This document shows positions 51,711 through 60,413 of a stretch of DNA of 64,000 bases, piece after piece. The position numbers and the translations under genes are program-made. The notes under the pieces were generated by a model. That model was not told the origin of the DNA. It was given only the letters and a program-made list of their open reading frames with translations, and searched no databases. The DNA comes from Uliginosibacterium paludis (GTDB taxonomy: Bacteria > Pseudomonadota > Gammaproteobacteria > Burkholderiales > Rhodocyclaceae), in the NCBI RefSeq assembly GCF_039631355.1, contig NZ_JBDIVF010000007.1:62001-126000 (forward strand). The letters run 5' to 3'. Position 1 is the first letter of the stretch; the number at the start of each line of letters is the position of its first letter.

Positions 51711-53060
51711 ATGTCCGCAACAGTGCCGAACTGGCCCCTGATTGTCAGCCTGCAGCAACGCGCGAGCCTTGCCGAGGATGAAACCGCGCTCGGTTTCCTG
51801 ATCGCCAATGACAGCTGGCAGGTGCAGCCGTATTCGCAAGCCTGTCTCCTCGTCTTCGACGAGCTCGGTCATCTCGGCTTGCGGGTGGTGTCCGGCCTTG
51901 CCAGCGTGCAGGAAGACACGCCTTTCCGGCAGTGGATTCAGCGCTGTTGCACGCTGCTGCTTGAAAAATCCGGTCGCGCCGAAGGTGATTGCACGCCGAT
52001 CGTGGCCACGCCCGCCGGGCTTGATGAGCCCTTGCAGGCCGGCTGGGCCGAATGGTGGCCGGCATATGTGCTGCTGGTGCCGCTGGGCACGGCGCGCGAA
52101 GGCCGGCTGGGCGTGGTCGCCTATGTGCGCGACACACCCTGGCTGCCGGCAGAGGCCGAGCTGCTTGCGCTGCTTCATGTGCATTATTCCGTTTGCATGG
52201 CCCGGCTGCGTCCGCGGCTGGGCTGGCGCCGCTATCTGGCGCGTTGGCAGCGGCGCCCGCGCCGCATGCTGTGGGCCGGTGCGCTACTGGCTGCGGTGTG
52301 CCTGTGTCCGGTGCGGCTCTCGGTGATCGCGCCGGCCGAAATCATTGCGCTGCGCGCCGAGGCGGTGGCCGCACCTACCGACGGCGTCATCCGCAGCTTC
52401 CATGTGCCGCCCAATCAGGCGGTGAAGCAGGGCGAGCTCCTGTTTTCGATGGACGACACCACCTTGCGCAACCGCCGCGAGGTCGCCTCGCGCTCGCTCG
52501 CGGTGGCGCGTGCCGATGCACTGAGCGCCAGCCAGAAATCCTTCGATTCGCCGCAGAGCCGTGCCGAGCTGGCGAGCCTGCAGGGCCATGTCCGGGAGCG
52601 CGAAGCCGAGCTGGAGTGGCTCGACGAAATGCTCAAGCGCATCGAGGTGCGCGCGCCGCATGATGGCCTGCTGATCTATGGCGACCCAGACGACTGGCTG
52701 GGCAAGCCGGTGGTCACCGGCGAGCGCATCGCGCAGCTGGCGGAGCCGGCGCCGCAGGGTGTGCTGGTCTGGGTGCCGGTAGGGGATGCGATCATGCTCG
52801 AGCCCGGCGCGAAGATGCGCGTTTTCCTGCAGGCCGCACCGCTCGACGCCTTGTCGGCCGAGCTGGTGCAGACCAGCTACCAGGCGGCCGTGTCGCCCGA
52901 AGGCATCACGGCCTACCGTGTGCGTGGTGAACTGCGTGGCGGGCAGGGCACGCATATCGGTCTGCGCGGCGTGGCCAAGATCTACGGGGGCTGGCAGCCG
53001 CTGGTCTACTGGGTGATGCGGCGCCCGTTGGGCACGCTGCGGCAGTGGGTGGGGCTGTGA
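51711..53060 (+). CDS. Membrane-anchored HlyD-like adaptor with N-terminal GAF-like domain
   Basis: A 449-residue protein of mixed build. Residues ~1-165 form a soluble GAF-like domain (ACLLVFDELGHLGLRVVSGLAS ... YVLLVPLGTAREGRLGVVAYV). A basic stretch and one membrane helix (~187-205, MLWAGALLAAVCLCPVRL) follow. The periplasmic adaptor part has EAVAAPTDGVIRSFHVPPNQAVKQGELLF and RVRAPHDGLLIYGDPDDW-like lipoyl halves. The cytosolic GAF-like domain could sense a signal or dock a partner (inference). It starts 2 nt after the previous adaptor. Confidence 0.85.
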   Translation: MSATVPNWPLIVSLQQRASLAEDETALGFLIANDSWQVQPYSQACLLVFDELGHLGLRVVSGLASVQEDTPFRQWIQRCCTLLLEKSGRAEGDCTPIVATPAGLDEPLQAGWAEWWPAYVLLVPLGTAREGRLGVVAYVRDTPWLPAEAELLALLHVHYSVCMARLRPRLGWRRYLARWQRRPRRMLWAGALLAAVCLCPVRLSVIAPAEIIALRAEAVAAPTDGVIRSFHVPPNQAVKQGELLFSMDDTTLRNRREVASRSLAVARADALSASQKSFDSPQSRAELASLQGHVREREAELEWLDEMLKRIEVRAPHDGLLIYGDPDDWLGKPVVTGERIAQLAEPAPQGVLVWVPVGDAIMLEPGAKMRVFLQAAPLDALSAELVQTSYQAAVSPEGITAYRVRGELRGGQGTHIGLRGVAKIYGGWQPLVYWVMRRPLGTLRQWVGL

Positions 53061-55165
53061 GTGCCGCGGTCATGCTGCCGGATTCGCTTCCGGCACTGCG
53101 TGAAGACCTGCAGCTGCACCAGGCGGCCCGACATGCCGACGGCTCGCCCGGCTGGGTGATCCAGGATCCGGTGAGCAACCAGTTCTACCGCATCGGCTGG
53201 CTGGAGTTCGAGCTGCTCTCGCGTTGGTCGCTCGGCGATCCGCTCAGCGTGCTGCAGCAGACCGCACAGCAAACGCTGCTGGTGCCTTCCGCCGAGGAGC
53301 TCGAAACCCTGCTGACCTTCCTGGCCGAGAACCAGCTGCTGGCGATCCACGACCCGCGCCATACGCTGGCGCTGCTCCAGCGCGCGCGCCTGATGAAGGC
53401 CGGAGGCTTGCGCTGGCTGTTGCACCATTACCTCTTCTTCCGCATTCCGCTGATTCGCCCGGCCCGCTTTCTGAGCTGGCTGGCGACCCGGCTCGAGGGG
53501 CTCTTCACGCCGGTGTTCCTCCTGGTGCTGGGCGGGCTGGGCCTTGTCGGCCTGATGCTGATAGCCCGCCAGTGGGATGTGTTTCAGGCCAGCCTGCGCG
53601 AGAGCTTTTCGCCCGCCGGGCTGCTGGCCTATCTGGTGGCGCTCGCGCTCACCAAGAGCCTGCATGAGCTGGGCCATGCCGTCGTGGCGACGCGTTTCGG
53701 TCTGCGCGTCGGGCATATGGGCGTGGCCTTCGTGGTGATGTGGCCCATGCTCTACACCGATACCGGCGAAGCCTGGAAGCTCGATCACCGCAAGCGGCTC
53801 GCGGTGTCCGCCGCGGGCATCCTCACCGAGTTCGCGCTGGCCGTGCTGGCCACTTTCGCCTGGAATTTCGCCGCACCCGGGGCACTGCGCGAAGCGCTGT
53901 TTTTCCTTGCCACGACGGCCTGGGTGACTTCGCTGCTGCTGAACCTGAGCCCCTTCATGCGCTTCGATGGCTACTTCATCCTGTCTGACCTGCTGGACAT
54001 GCCGAACCTGCATGAGCGCGCCTTCAGCCTCGCCCGCAGCGCGTTGCGCCGGCTGGTGCTCGGCAGCAGCGAGCCCGATGCCGAGCATTTTCCGCCGCTG
54101 CAGCGACGGCTGCTGATCGGCTTTGCGCTCACCACCTGGCTCTATCGCCTGAGCGTGTTCATGGCGATCGCTCTGGCGGTGTATGCCTATTTCTTCAAGC
54201 TGCTCGGCATCATGCTCTTTGCGGTGGAAGTGGCCTGGTTCATCGTGCTGCCGATATGGCGCGAGCTGCGCCAGTGGGGCGCCTCGCGCGCCCGTTGGAG
54301 CCACGCCCGTCGCTCCGTGCTGATCACCTTGCTGCTCGCGCCCATGCTGCTGCTCATGCTGCCCTTGCCGCGCCCGGTCAGCGCGCCGGCCTGGGTGCAT
54401 CCGGCGCGCATCCACAACGTCTATACACCGCTGGCCGGCCGTCTGGTCAGCCTGCCGCAGGAAGGAGCTGTCGCGGCTGGTCAGGTGCTCTTCGAACTGG
54501 TGCAGCCGGAGCTGGATTTTCGTGCCGAAACTGCCGCCACCCGCAGCGCCGCACTCGCGAGCCAGTTGCGCGGTCTCGCAGCGCAGGAGCAGGGCGAGTC
54601 ACGCCGCGCAGCCCTGGGGCAGCAGAAAGCGCTGCAGGATGCCGAACTCCAGGCGCAGCAGGCCGAGGCTGCGCGGCTGCTGCTCAGGGCGCCGTTCGCG
54701 GGCAGGCTGGTCGAGCTCGATCCGCTGCTGGCACCCGGTGGCTGGGTGGGGCCGAAAACACCGCTTGCGTTGCTGATCAGTTCCGAAGAATGGCAGGGCG
54801 AGCTCTTCGTCAGCCAGACCGATCTGGCCCGCGTTGCGCCCGGTGCGCGTGTCAGGCTCTATCCCGAGCGTGACGCGCTGCGTCCGCTCACCGGGCGGGT
54901 ACTGGGCATCGATGGCGGGCGTGTGGCGAAGCTGCCGGCCCAGGCGCTTTCGGCGCATCAGGGCGGGCCGGTAGCGGTCACGGCGGATGCTGACGGCATG
55001 ACGCCGCGCGATGCGCTGTACCGCGTCCGGGTCGCGCTGGACGCGCCGCCCGGCTCACTGCATTTCCTGCGTGCCAGCGCCCGGATCGAAGCACCGCCGG
55101 AGAGCTGGTTGCTCTCTGCCCTCAAAACCGTGCTGGTCGTGCTCGTTCGCGAACTCAGCTTCTGA
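53057..55165 (+). CDS. M50 (site-2) metalloprotease fused to HlyD-like adaptor
   Basis: A ~702-residue membrane protein. An N-terminal PqqD-like region (WVIQDPVSNQFYRIGWLEFELL) precedes several membrane segments. The zinc motif HELGH is at 203-207 and the third ligand Asp at 304 (NLSPFMRFDGYF), as in M50 intramembrane proteases. A C-terminal adaptor region (~445-702) has two lipoyl-type halves around a coiled coil (YTPLAGRLVSLPQEGAVAAGQVLFEL; APFAGRLVELDPLLAPGGWVG). Start GTG 53057 overlaps the previous stop (GTGA). It may cleave or thread the giant protein during export (inference). Confidence 0.88.
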   Translation: MSAAVMLPDSLPALREDLQLHQAARHADGSPGWVIQDPVSNQFYRIGWLEFELLSRWSLGDPLSVLQQTAQQTLLVPSAEELETLLTFLAENQLLAIHDPRHTLALLQRARLMKAGGLRWLLHHYLFFRIPLIRPARFLSWLATRLEGLFTPVFLLVLGGLGLVGLMLIARQWDVFQASLRESFSPAGLLAYLVALALTKSLHELGHAVVATRFGLRVGHMGVAFVVMWPMLYTDTGEAWKLDHRKRLAVSAAGILTEFALAVLATFAWNFAAPGALREALFFLATTAWVTSLLLNLSPFMRFDGYFILSDLLDMPNLHERAFSLARSALRRLVLGSSEPDAEHFPPLQRRLLIGFALTTWLYRLSVFMAIALAVYAYFFKLLGIMLFAVEVAWFIVLPIWRELRQWGASRARWSHARRSVLITLLLAPMLLLMLPLPRPVSAPAWVHPARIHNVYTPLAGRLVSLPQEGAVAAGQVLFELVQPELDFRAETAATRSAALASQLRGLAAQEQGESRRAALGQQKALQDAELQAQQAEAARLLLRAPFAGRLVELDPLLAPGGWVGPKTPLALLISSEEWQGELFVSQTDLARVAPGARVRLYPERDALRPLTGRVLGIDGGRVAKLPAQALSAHQGGPVAVTADADGMTPRDALYRVRVALDAPPGSLHFLRASARIEAPPESWLLSALKTVLVVLVRELSF

Positions 55166-55185
55166 AACAGCGTGAAAGGATCATC

Positions 55186-56007
55186 ATGAAACCCGTTCTG
55201 CTCCTGCTGCTGTGTCTGCTTTCATCCAGCGCGCTGGCGCAAACCGACCGGCTCGCCCGCATCCGTGAAACCCGGGTGCTGGTGGCGGCCTACCGCGAGC
55301 AATCGGTGCCCTTCAGCTACCTCGATCAGGGTGCCCCGACCGGCTTTGGCGTGGACCTCACCCAGCGCATCGCGCAAGCGGTGCAGCACGAGCTCGGGCT
55401 CGACACGCTGACGATCCGCTGGAATCCCGTCACGCTCAGCACGCGCTTTCCGCTGATCGCCAACAATGCCATAGACATCGAATGCGCGACCACCACACCC
55501 ACGCGCGAGCGCGAGAATCTGGTGGCCTTTTCGCTGCCCTATTTCAAGACCCGTGAGGGATTCCTGGTGGCTGCTGCAGCACATGATCGTGCCCTGAAAG
55601 ACCTTCATTCCCTCAGGATTGTAGTGACGGCCAACAGCCTGGCCCAGAAAACGCTGACAGCCAGCTTTACGAACGCAGCAAGCGGACGGCTGTTGATCGC
55701 GAGCAGCAACACCGCGGCCATGCTGAGCCTGAAGAAAGGGCAGGCCGAGGCCTTCGCCGGCGATGAGGTGGTGCTTGCCGGCGAGCTGCTGAAGAGTGGT
55801 GAGGCCGTCACGGGCTACCGCTTCATCGCGGCCGGCGAACCGGCCTCGGATTATGCCTGTGTGCTGCCGCGTGACAACCCGGTCCTGAAGAAAATCGCCG
55901 ACGAAACCATCGAGCACCTGACCCGCAGCGGCGAGCTGCAGGTGATGAAGCAGCGCTGGCTGAACGATCCGATTCCGCCGTTCAGGAAGGGCCTGCCGGT
56001 TTTCTGA
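55186..56007 (+). CDS. Stand-alone periplasmic amino-acid-binding-type protein
   Basis: A 273-residue SBP_bac_3 fold protein of the GltI/glutamate type with signal peptide (VLLLLLCLLSSSALA). Features are VPFSYLDQGAPTGFGVDLTQRIA, NAIDIECATTTPTRER and KKGQAEAFAGDEVVLAGELL. No permease or ATPase is nearby. It begins 20 nt after the M50 fusion gene and is the last gene of the export set, so it may have been recruited as a periplasmic partner or sensor rather than an importer component. Confidence 0.85.
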   Translation: MKPVLLLLLCLLSSSALAQTDRLARIRETRVLVAAYREQSVPFSYLDQGAPTGFGVDLTQRIAQAVQHELGLDTLTIRWNPVTLSTRFPLIANNAIDIECATTTPTRERENLVAFSLPYFKTREGFLVAAAAHDRALKDLHSLRIVVTANSLAQKTLTASFTNAASGRLLIASSNTAAMLSLKKGQAEAFAGDEVVLAGELLKSGEAVTGYRFIAAGEPASDYACVLPRDNPVLKKIADETIEHLTRSGELQVMKQRWLNDPIPPFRKGLPVF

Positions 56008-56039
56008 GCGCGGGTATCGGCTCCGCTCGGCGGTTTTGC

Positions 56040-57677
56040 CTACATGCCGACGTACTGCGGCCCGCTCCCGCCTTCAGGCGCTTGCCAGAGCAGGCTGTGC
56101 TCGGGGTCGTTGAGCTCGCAGGCCTTGCAGTGCAGGCAGTTCTGGCTGTTGATGCGCACCGTGTCGCCATCGAGCTCGTACACGCCGGCCGGGCAGTAGC
56201 GGGTTTCCGGCGCGCCGAAGCGGCGCAGGCGACGCGCTTCTTCCGCCGGCTGGTTGCGGCGCACCAGATGGATGGGCTGATCGTGGTCATGACTGATGTT
56301 GGCCTGCATCAGTGCGCTGTTGCGATCGAAGGTGAGGCGGCCATCCGGCTTCAGCGCCGGGCGCCGTGATCCCGGCTTGGCTGGTGCCATCCTGCTGCGC
56401 GCAGGCGCCGGATGCGCGAGCGTCCAGGGCATGCGCAGGCCGGCGGCCAGCAGCCACATTTCGGCGCCGCTGAGGGCCGCGCCGAGGAAGCTGCCGAAGC
56501 GCGAGAGCAGTGGTTTCACGTTGCGCGTGTCGCGCAGTTCGCGGCCGATCCAGGAGGCGGCAACCGCCATCGGGTAGTCGTCGAGCAGATCCTGCCGGCG
56601 CCCGGCGCCGAGTGCGGCAGCCACTGCTTCGGCCGCGAGCAGGCCGGATTTCATCGCGGTATGCGTGCCCTTGAGGCGCAGCATGTTCAGGAAGCCGGCT
56701 GCGCAGCCCAGCAGCGCTCCACCGGGGAAGACCAGGCGCGGCAGCGACTGCAGCCCGCCTTCGTTGATGCTGCGGGCGCCGTAACCCAGACACTCACCGC
56801 CTTCGAGCAGTGCGGCGATGCGCGGATGGGTCTTGAAGCGCTGGAATTCCTCGAAGGGCGAGAGCTGCGGATCGCGATAGCCGAAATGGGTAATCAGCCC
56901 GAGCGCGACGAGGTCCTCACCATAGTGGTAGAGGAAGCCGCCGCCACCGGCCGCGCGGCCCAGCGGCCAGCCGAGGAAGTGATTCACCGTGCCGGCGCGG
57001 TGACGTGCGCGCGGAATGCGCCAGACTTCCTTGATGCCCAGACCGTAGTGGCTTTCGCCCACGCCTTCACGCAGGCGGTAATGCGCTTCCAGTTCGCGCG
57101 TCAGCGAGCCGCCGGCACCTTCGGCCACCAGGGTGTAGCGGGCGCGGATCTCGATGCCGGGCGTGAAGCGTGCGGATTGCTCGCCGGCTGCATTGATCCC
57201 CATGTCACCGGTGATCACGCCGGTGAGCGCGCCCTGTGCGTCGAAGCATGGGGCGGCTGCCGAGAAGCCGGGATAGAGCTCCACGCCCAGCGCCTCGGCC
57301 TGTTCGCCGAGCCAGCGGCACAGTTCGCCCAGGCTGCCGGTGTAGAGGCCGCGATTGTCGAGCTGCGGTGGCAGGCTCCAGTGCGGCGCGGCGATGGCCC
57401 GGCTTTCGGTGAGCCAGAGCATTTCGTCATGCGTCACCTCTGTCTGCAGCGGCGCGCCGCGCTCACGCCAGTCCGGCAGGAGTTCATCCAGCGCCACCGG
57501 ATCGATCACCGCGCCGGAGAGGATGTGGGTGCCGATCTGGGCGCCTTTTTCAAGTACGCAGACGGAGATTTCCCGTCCGCTCTCGGCGGCCAGCTGGCGC
57601 AGGCGGATCGCGGCGGCGAGGCCGGCCGGGCCGGCGCCGATGATGAGTACGTCATATTCGATGAGGTCGCGGGTCAT
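56040..57677 (-). CDS. Electron transfer flavoprotein-ubiquinone oxidoreductase
   Basis: ETF-QO passes electrons from reduced ETF to the quinone pool at the inner membrane. The 545-residue product has FAD motif VLIIGAGPAGLAAAIRL, LEKGAQIGTHILSGAVIDP, and the C-terminal 4Fe-4S domain (YCPAGVYEL, CLHCKACELNDP) ending EGGSGPQYVGM. Start ATG 57677 lies 10 nt after the LysR stop. It is divergent from etfBA, which encodes its electron donor. Confidence 0.95.
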   Translation of the reverse strand: MTRDLIEYDVLIIGAGPAGLAAAIRLRQLAAESGREISVCVLEKGAQIGTHILSGAVIDPVALDELLPDWRERGAPLQTEVTHDEMLWLTESRAIAAPHWSLPPQLDNRGLYTGSLGELCRWLGEQAEALGVELYPGFSAAAPCFDAQGALTGVITGDMGINAAGEQSARFTPGIEIRARYTLVAEGAGGSLTRELEAHYRLREGVGESHYGLGIKEVWRIPRARHRAGTVNHFLGWPLGRAAGGGGFLYHYGEDLVALGLITHFGYRDPQLSPFEEFQRFKTHPRIAALLEGGECLGYGARSINEGGLQSLPRLVFPGGALLGCAAGFLNMLRLKGTHTAMKSGLLAAEAVAAALGAGRRQDLLDDYPMAVAASWIGRELRDTRNVKPLLSRFGSFLGAALSGAEMWLLAAGLRMPWTLAHPAPARSRMAPAKPGSRRPALKPDGRLTFDRNSALMQANISHDHDQPIHLVRRNQPAEEARRLRRFGAPETRYCPAGVYELDGDTVRINSQNCLHCKACELNDPEHSLLWQAPEGGSGPQYVGM

Positions 57678-57687
57678 GATGTGTTTC

Positions 57688-58614
57688 TCAGGCAACGGGC
57701 GCGAGGGCGATGTCGTCAGTGGAGGTGGCATCGCCGGTGAAGGCGCGGATGTGTTCGATCAGGGTGGCGAGGCCGCCGGTGACATATTTGTTCTGATGGC
57801 GCACCAGATAGAAGGCGCGGCCGAGGTCGAGCCCCTGCACCGGTAGCGGCACCAGGCTGCCGCGGCGGAAGGCGTCGCGCAGCGCCAGGCGCGAGATGCA
57901 GCCCAGGCCCAGGCCGGCTTCCACCGCGCGCTTGATCGCCTCGGTGTGTTCGAGCTCGAGGCGCACGCGCAGCTGCTGGCGCTCGCTGCCGAAGGCGTGA
58001 TCCAGCGTGGCACGCGTGCCGGAGCCGGGCTCGCGCAGGATCCAGTCGCAGGCCAGCAGCTCGGCGCGACTCACGCGGGTCTTGCCGGCGAGCGGATGAT
58101 CGGGCGCGGCGAAGACCACCAGTTCGTCGTGCAGCCACGGTTCGGCGACCACGTCCGGATGCTGGACTTCGCCTTCGACCAGGCCCAGATCCAGCTCGAA
58201 GCGGGCCACTGCACCCACGATGTCGGTGGAGTTGTGCACGGCAAGCTGCACGCGCGAAGCGGGGTGCTGTTTGAGAAAGTCGGCCACGAACAGCGTTGCG
58301 AGATAGTTGCCGATGGTCAGGCTGGCGCCCAGGCGCAAGGGGCCGACGGCGGACTGGGTGCTGAGCGTGTCTTCCAGCTCCTGGGCGCGGTCAAGCAGCT
58401 CGGTGGCCCGCCCCAGCAGCCACTGCCCGGTGTCGTTGAGGCGCAGGGTCTTGCCGACACGGTCGAAGAGCACCTGCGAATAGGCGCGCTCCAGCTCGGC
58501 CAAGGCCGTGCTGGTGGCTGATTGCGACAGCGCAAGTCGCTCCGCCGCCCGGCTGGCCGAGCCGCTCTGGGCGATCGCGACGAAGATCTCGAGTTGTCTG
58601 AGGGTGAATCTCAT
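57688..58614 (-). CDS. LysR-type regulator, CysB/YeiE/FinR-like branch
   Basis: A 308-residue LTTR with N-terminal HTH (LRQLEIFVAIAQSGSASRAAERLALSQSA) and effector domain ending FYLVRHQNKYVTGGL. Members of this branch beside ferredoxin-NADP reductase genes include FinR of Pseudomonas, and related YeiE proteins respond to sulfite. The assignment to this branch is from motif and context only. It is divergent from etfB-etfA-fpr over 114 nt that contain LTTR-type repeats, and co-directional with ETF-QO. Confidence 0.85.
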   Translation of the reverse strand: MRFTLRQLEIFVAIAQSGSASRAAERLALSQSATSTALAELERAYSQVLFDRVGKTLRLNDTGQWLLGRATELLDRAQELEDTLSTQSAVGPLRLGASLTIGNYLATLFVADFLKQHPASRVQLAVHNSTDIVGAVARFELDLGLVEGEVQHPDVVAEPWLHDELVVFAAPDHPLAGKTRVSRAELLACDWILREPGSGTRATLDHAFGSERQQLRVRLELEHTEAIKRAVEAGLGLGCISRLALRDAFRRGSLVPLPVQGLDLGRAFYLVRHQNKYVTGGLATLIEHIRAFTGDATSTDDIALAPVA

Positions 58615-58626
58615 GGCTGCCTTGTA

Positions 58627-58674
58627 TATCTATTTTGTAGATAAATTACTTCAACACAATCCGCTTTGTAGATA
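58627..58674. promoter_or_regulatory. LysR-type operator between lysR and etfB
   Basis: The dyad TATCTA-N5-TAGATA (58627-58643) has the T-N11-A form of LTTR boxes. The decamer TTTGTAGATA occurs at 58634-58643 and again at 58665-58674, 31 nt apart, or three helical turns. This suits cooperative binding of a LysR tetramer at recognition and activation sites controlling both divergent operons. Confidence 0.7.
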
Positions 58675-58728
58675 GTTTATCGATCCCTAGAATGGCCTGC
58701 AAGTCATCACCCGGAAGGAAGATCCCAG

Positions 58729-59481
58729 ATGAAAATCATCGTATCCATCAAGCGCGTCGTGGATCCCAATGTGCAGGTCCGGCCGCACAGCGATCAAAGC
58801 GCAGTCGAACTGGCCGGCGCGCGCATGAGCATCAATCCTTTCGACGAGAACGCGCTGGAAGAGGCCGTACGCCTCAAGGAGCAAGGCCTGGCCAGCGAGG
58901 TCATCGCCGTGTCCTTCGGCGACGCGAGCGTGCAGGATTCCCTGCGCCAGGCGCTGGCCATGGGCGCCACCCGCGCCATCTGGGGCCAGACGCCGGCCGG
59001 GCTGGATCAGCTCGCCATTGCCCGCCTGCTGCAGCATCTGGCGCAGCGTGAAGAGGCCGCTCTGGTACTGCTGGGCAAGCAGGCCATCGATGAAGATGCC
59101 GGTCAGACCGCGCAGATGCTGGCCGGCTTGCTGGACTGGCCGCAGGCCATCGCGGTGTCGGCACTGGCGCTGGAGAACGGCGGGCTCAGACTGCGCCGTG
59201 AAGTGGATGGCGGCACCGAAGCGCTGGAAGTGCAGCTGCCGGCGGTGGTCTCGGCCGACCTGCGCCTGAACGCGCCGCGCTTCGTGAAGCTGCCGGATCT
59301 GATGAAGGCCAAGCGCCTGCCGATCGAGTCGCTCGACTGCGCCGCGCTCGGTCTGGATCTCGCGCCACGCCTGCGCGCCACCCGCATCGACACGCCGGCG
59401 CCGCGCGCGGCCGGCCAGCGCGTCGGCTCGGTGGCCGAGCTGCTCGAAAAACTCCGTCATGAAGCACAGGTGATCGCATGA
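58729..59481 (+). CDS. etfB: Electron transfer flavoprotein beta subunit
   Basis: A 250-residue EtfB with the family start KIIVSIKRVVDPNVQVR, then MSINPFDENALEEAVRLKEQG. The C-terminal signature region RFVKLPDLMKAKRLPIESL is typical. With EtfA it collects electrons from acyl-CoA and other dehydrogenases. It is the first gene of etfB-etfA-fpr, downstream of an LTTR operator. Overlaps etfA by 4 nt (ATGA). Confidence 0.95.
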   Translation: MKIIVSIKRVVDPNVQVRPHSDQSAVELAGARMSINPFDENALEEAVRLKEQGLASEVIAVSFGDASVQDSLRQALAMGATRAIWGQTPAGLDQLAIARLLQHLAQREEAALVLLGKQAIDEDAGQTAQMLAGLLDWPQAIAVSALALENGGLRLRREVDGGTEALEVQLPAVVSADLRLNAPRFVKLPDLMKAKRLPIESLDCAALGLDLAPRLRATRIDTPAPRAAGQRVGSVAELLEKLRHEAQVIA

Positions 59482-60410
59482 ATACGCTCGTCATTGCCGA
59501 AATCTATGCGGGCGGCATCGCCCGCGCCACGCGCCAGGCCACCACGGCCGCGCAACACTGGGGCCAACCCGTCGACCTGCTGGTGCTCGGTGCCACCGAT
59601 GCCACCGCCCATGCCCGCATCGCCGGCGTGCGCCGTGTGCTGCAGGCCGATGCCACCCATCTGGCCCAGCCCACGGCGGAAGATCTGGCGAAGCTGCTCG
59701 AGAGCCTCGCCGACCAGTACGGCGTCATCCTCGCGGCGCACACCAGCCTGGCGCGCAATGCGCTGCCGCGGCTGGCCGCCCGCCGTGGTGTGGGCATGAT
59801 CAGCGAGGCGGTGGCCCTGCTGGGGCCCGCGACGTATCAGCGCCCCATCTACGCCGGCAATCTGCTGGCCACCGTTGAAAACACGCCGGGCTTACAAGTG
59901 CTGACGGTTCGCGGTTCGCGCTTTGCGCCGGCCGAGCTTGATGGAGCAGCCGACGTGCAGCGTATCGAGGCGCCTGCTGCGGATGGCCGCTCACGCGTCA
60001 CCGGCCGGCACAGCGCAGGCGGCGAACGCCCCGAGCTTGCCAGCGCCCGCGTGGTGGTGTCTGGTGGCCGTTCGCTGGGCAGCGAGGCTCAGTTCAATGC
60101 GCTGCTCGAACCGCTTGCCGACCAGCTCGGTGCGGCGCTGGGCGCCACGCGCGCTGCGGTCGATGCCGGCTATGCGCCGAATGAATGGCAGATCGGCCAG
60201 ACCGGCACGGTCGTCGCGCCCGATCTGTATGTCGCCGTCGGCATTTCCGGCGCCGTGCAGCACACCGCCGGCATCAAGGACAGCCGCGTGATCGTGGCCA
60301 TCAACCAGGATCCTGATGCGCCCATCATGCAGCTCGCCGACTACGCGCTGGTCGCCGATATCTTCGAGGCCGTTCCGGCCCTGCAACAGCAACTCTCCGC
60401 CAAGGTCTGA
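59478..60410 (+). CDS. etfA: Electron transfer flavoprotein alpha subunit
   Basis: A 310-residue EtfA. The C-terminal FAD domain has the conserved block VVVSGGRSLGSEAQF, GATRAAVDAGYAPNEWQIGQTG and YVAVGISGAVQHTAGIKDS, ending with VAINQDPDAPIMQLADYALVAD. It binds FAD and shuttles electrons to ETF-QO. Start ATG overlaps etfB's stop. Confidence 0.96.
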   Translation: MNTLVIAEIYAGGIARATRQATTAAQHWGQPVDLLVLGATDATAHARIAGVRRVLQADATHLAQPTAEDLAKLLESLADQYGVILAAHTSLARNALPRLAARRGVGMISEAVALLGPATYQRPIYAGNLLATVENTPGLQVLTVRGSRFAPAELDGAADVQRIEAPAADGRSRVTGRHSAGGERPELASARVVVSGGRSLGSEAQFNALLEPLADQLGAALGATRAAVDAGYAPNEWQIGQTGTVVAPDLYVAVGISGAVQHTAGIKDSRVIVAINQDPDAPIMQLADYALVADIFEAVPALQQQLSAKV

Positions 60411-60413
60411 ATC

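Noticed and set aside
53006..54415. 469-codon minus-strand frame opposite the M50 gene
   Set aside because: Gln/His/Arg-rich shadow of a membrane protein; no family resemblance.
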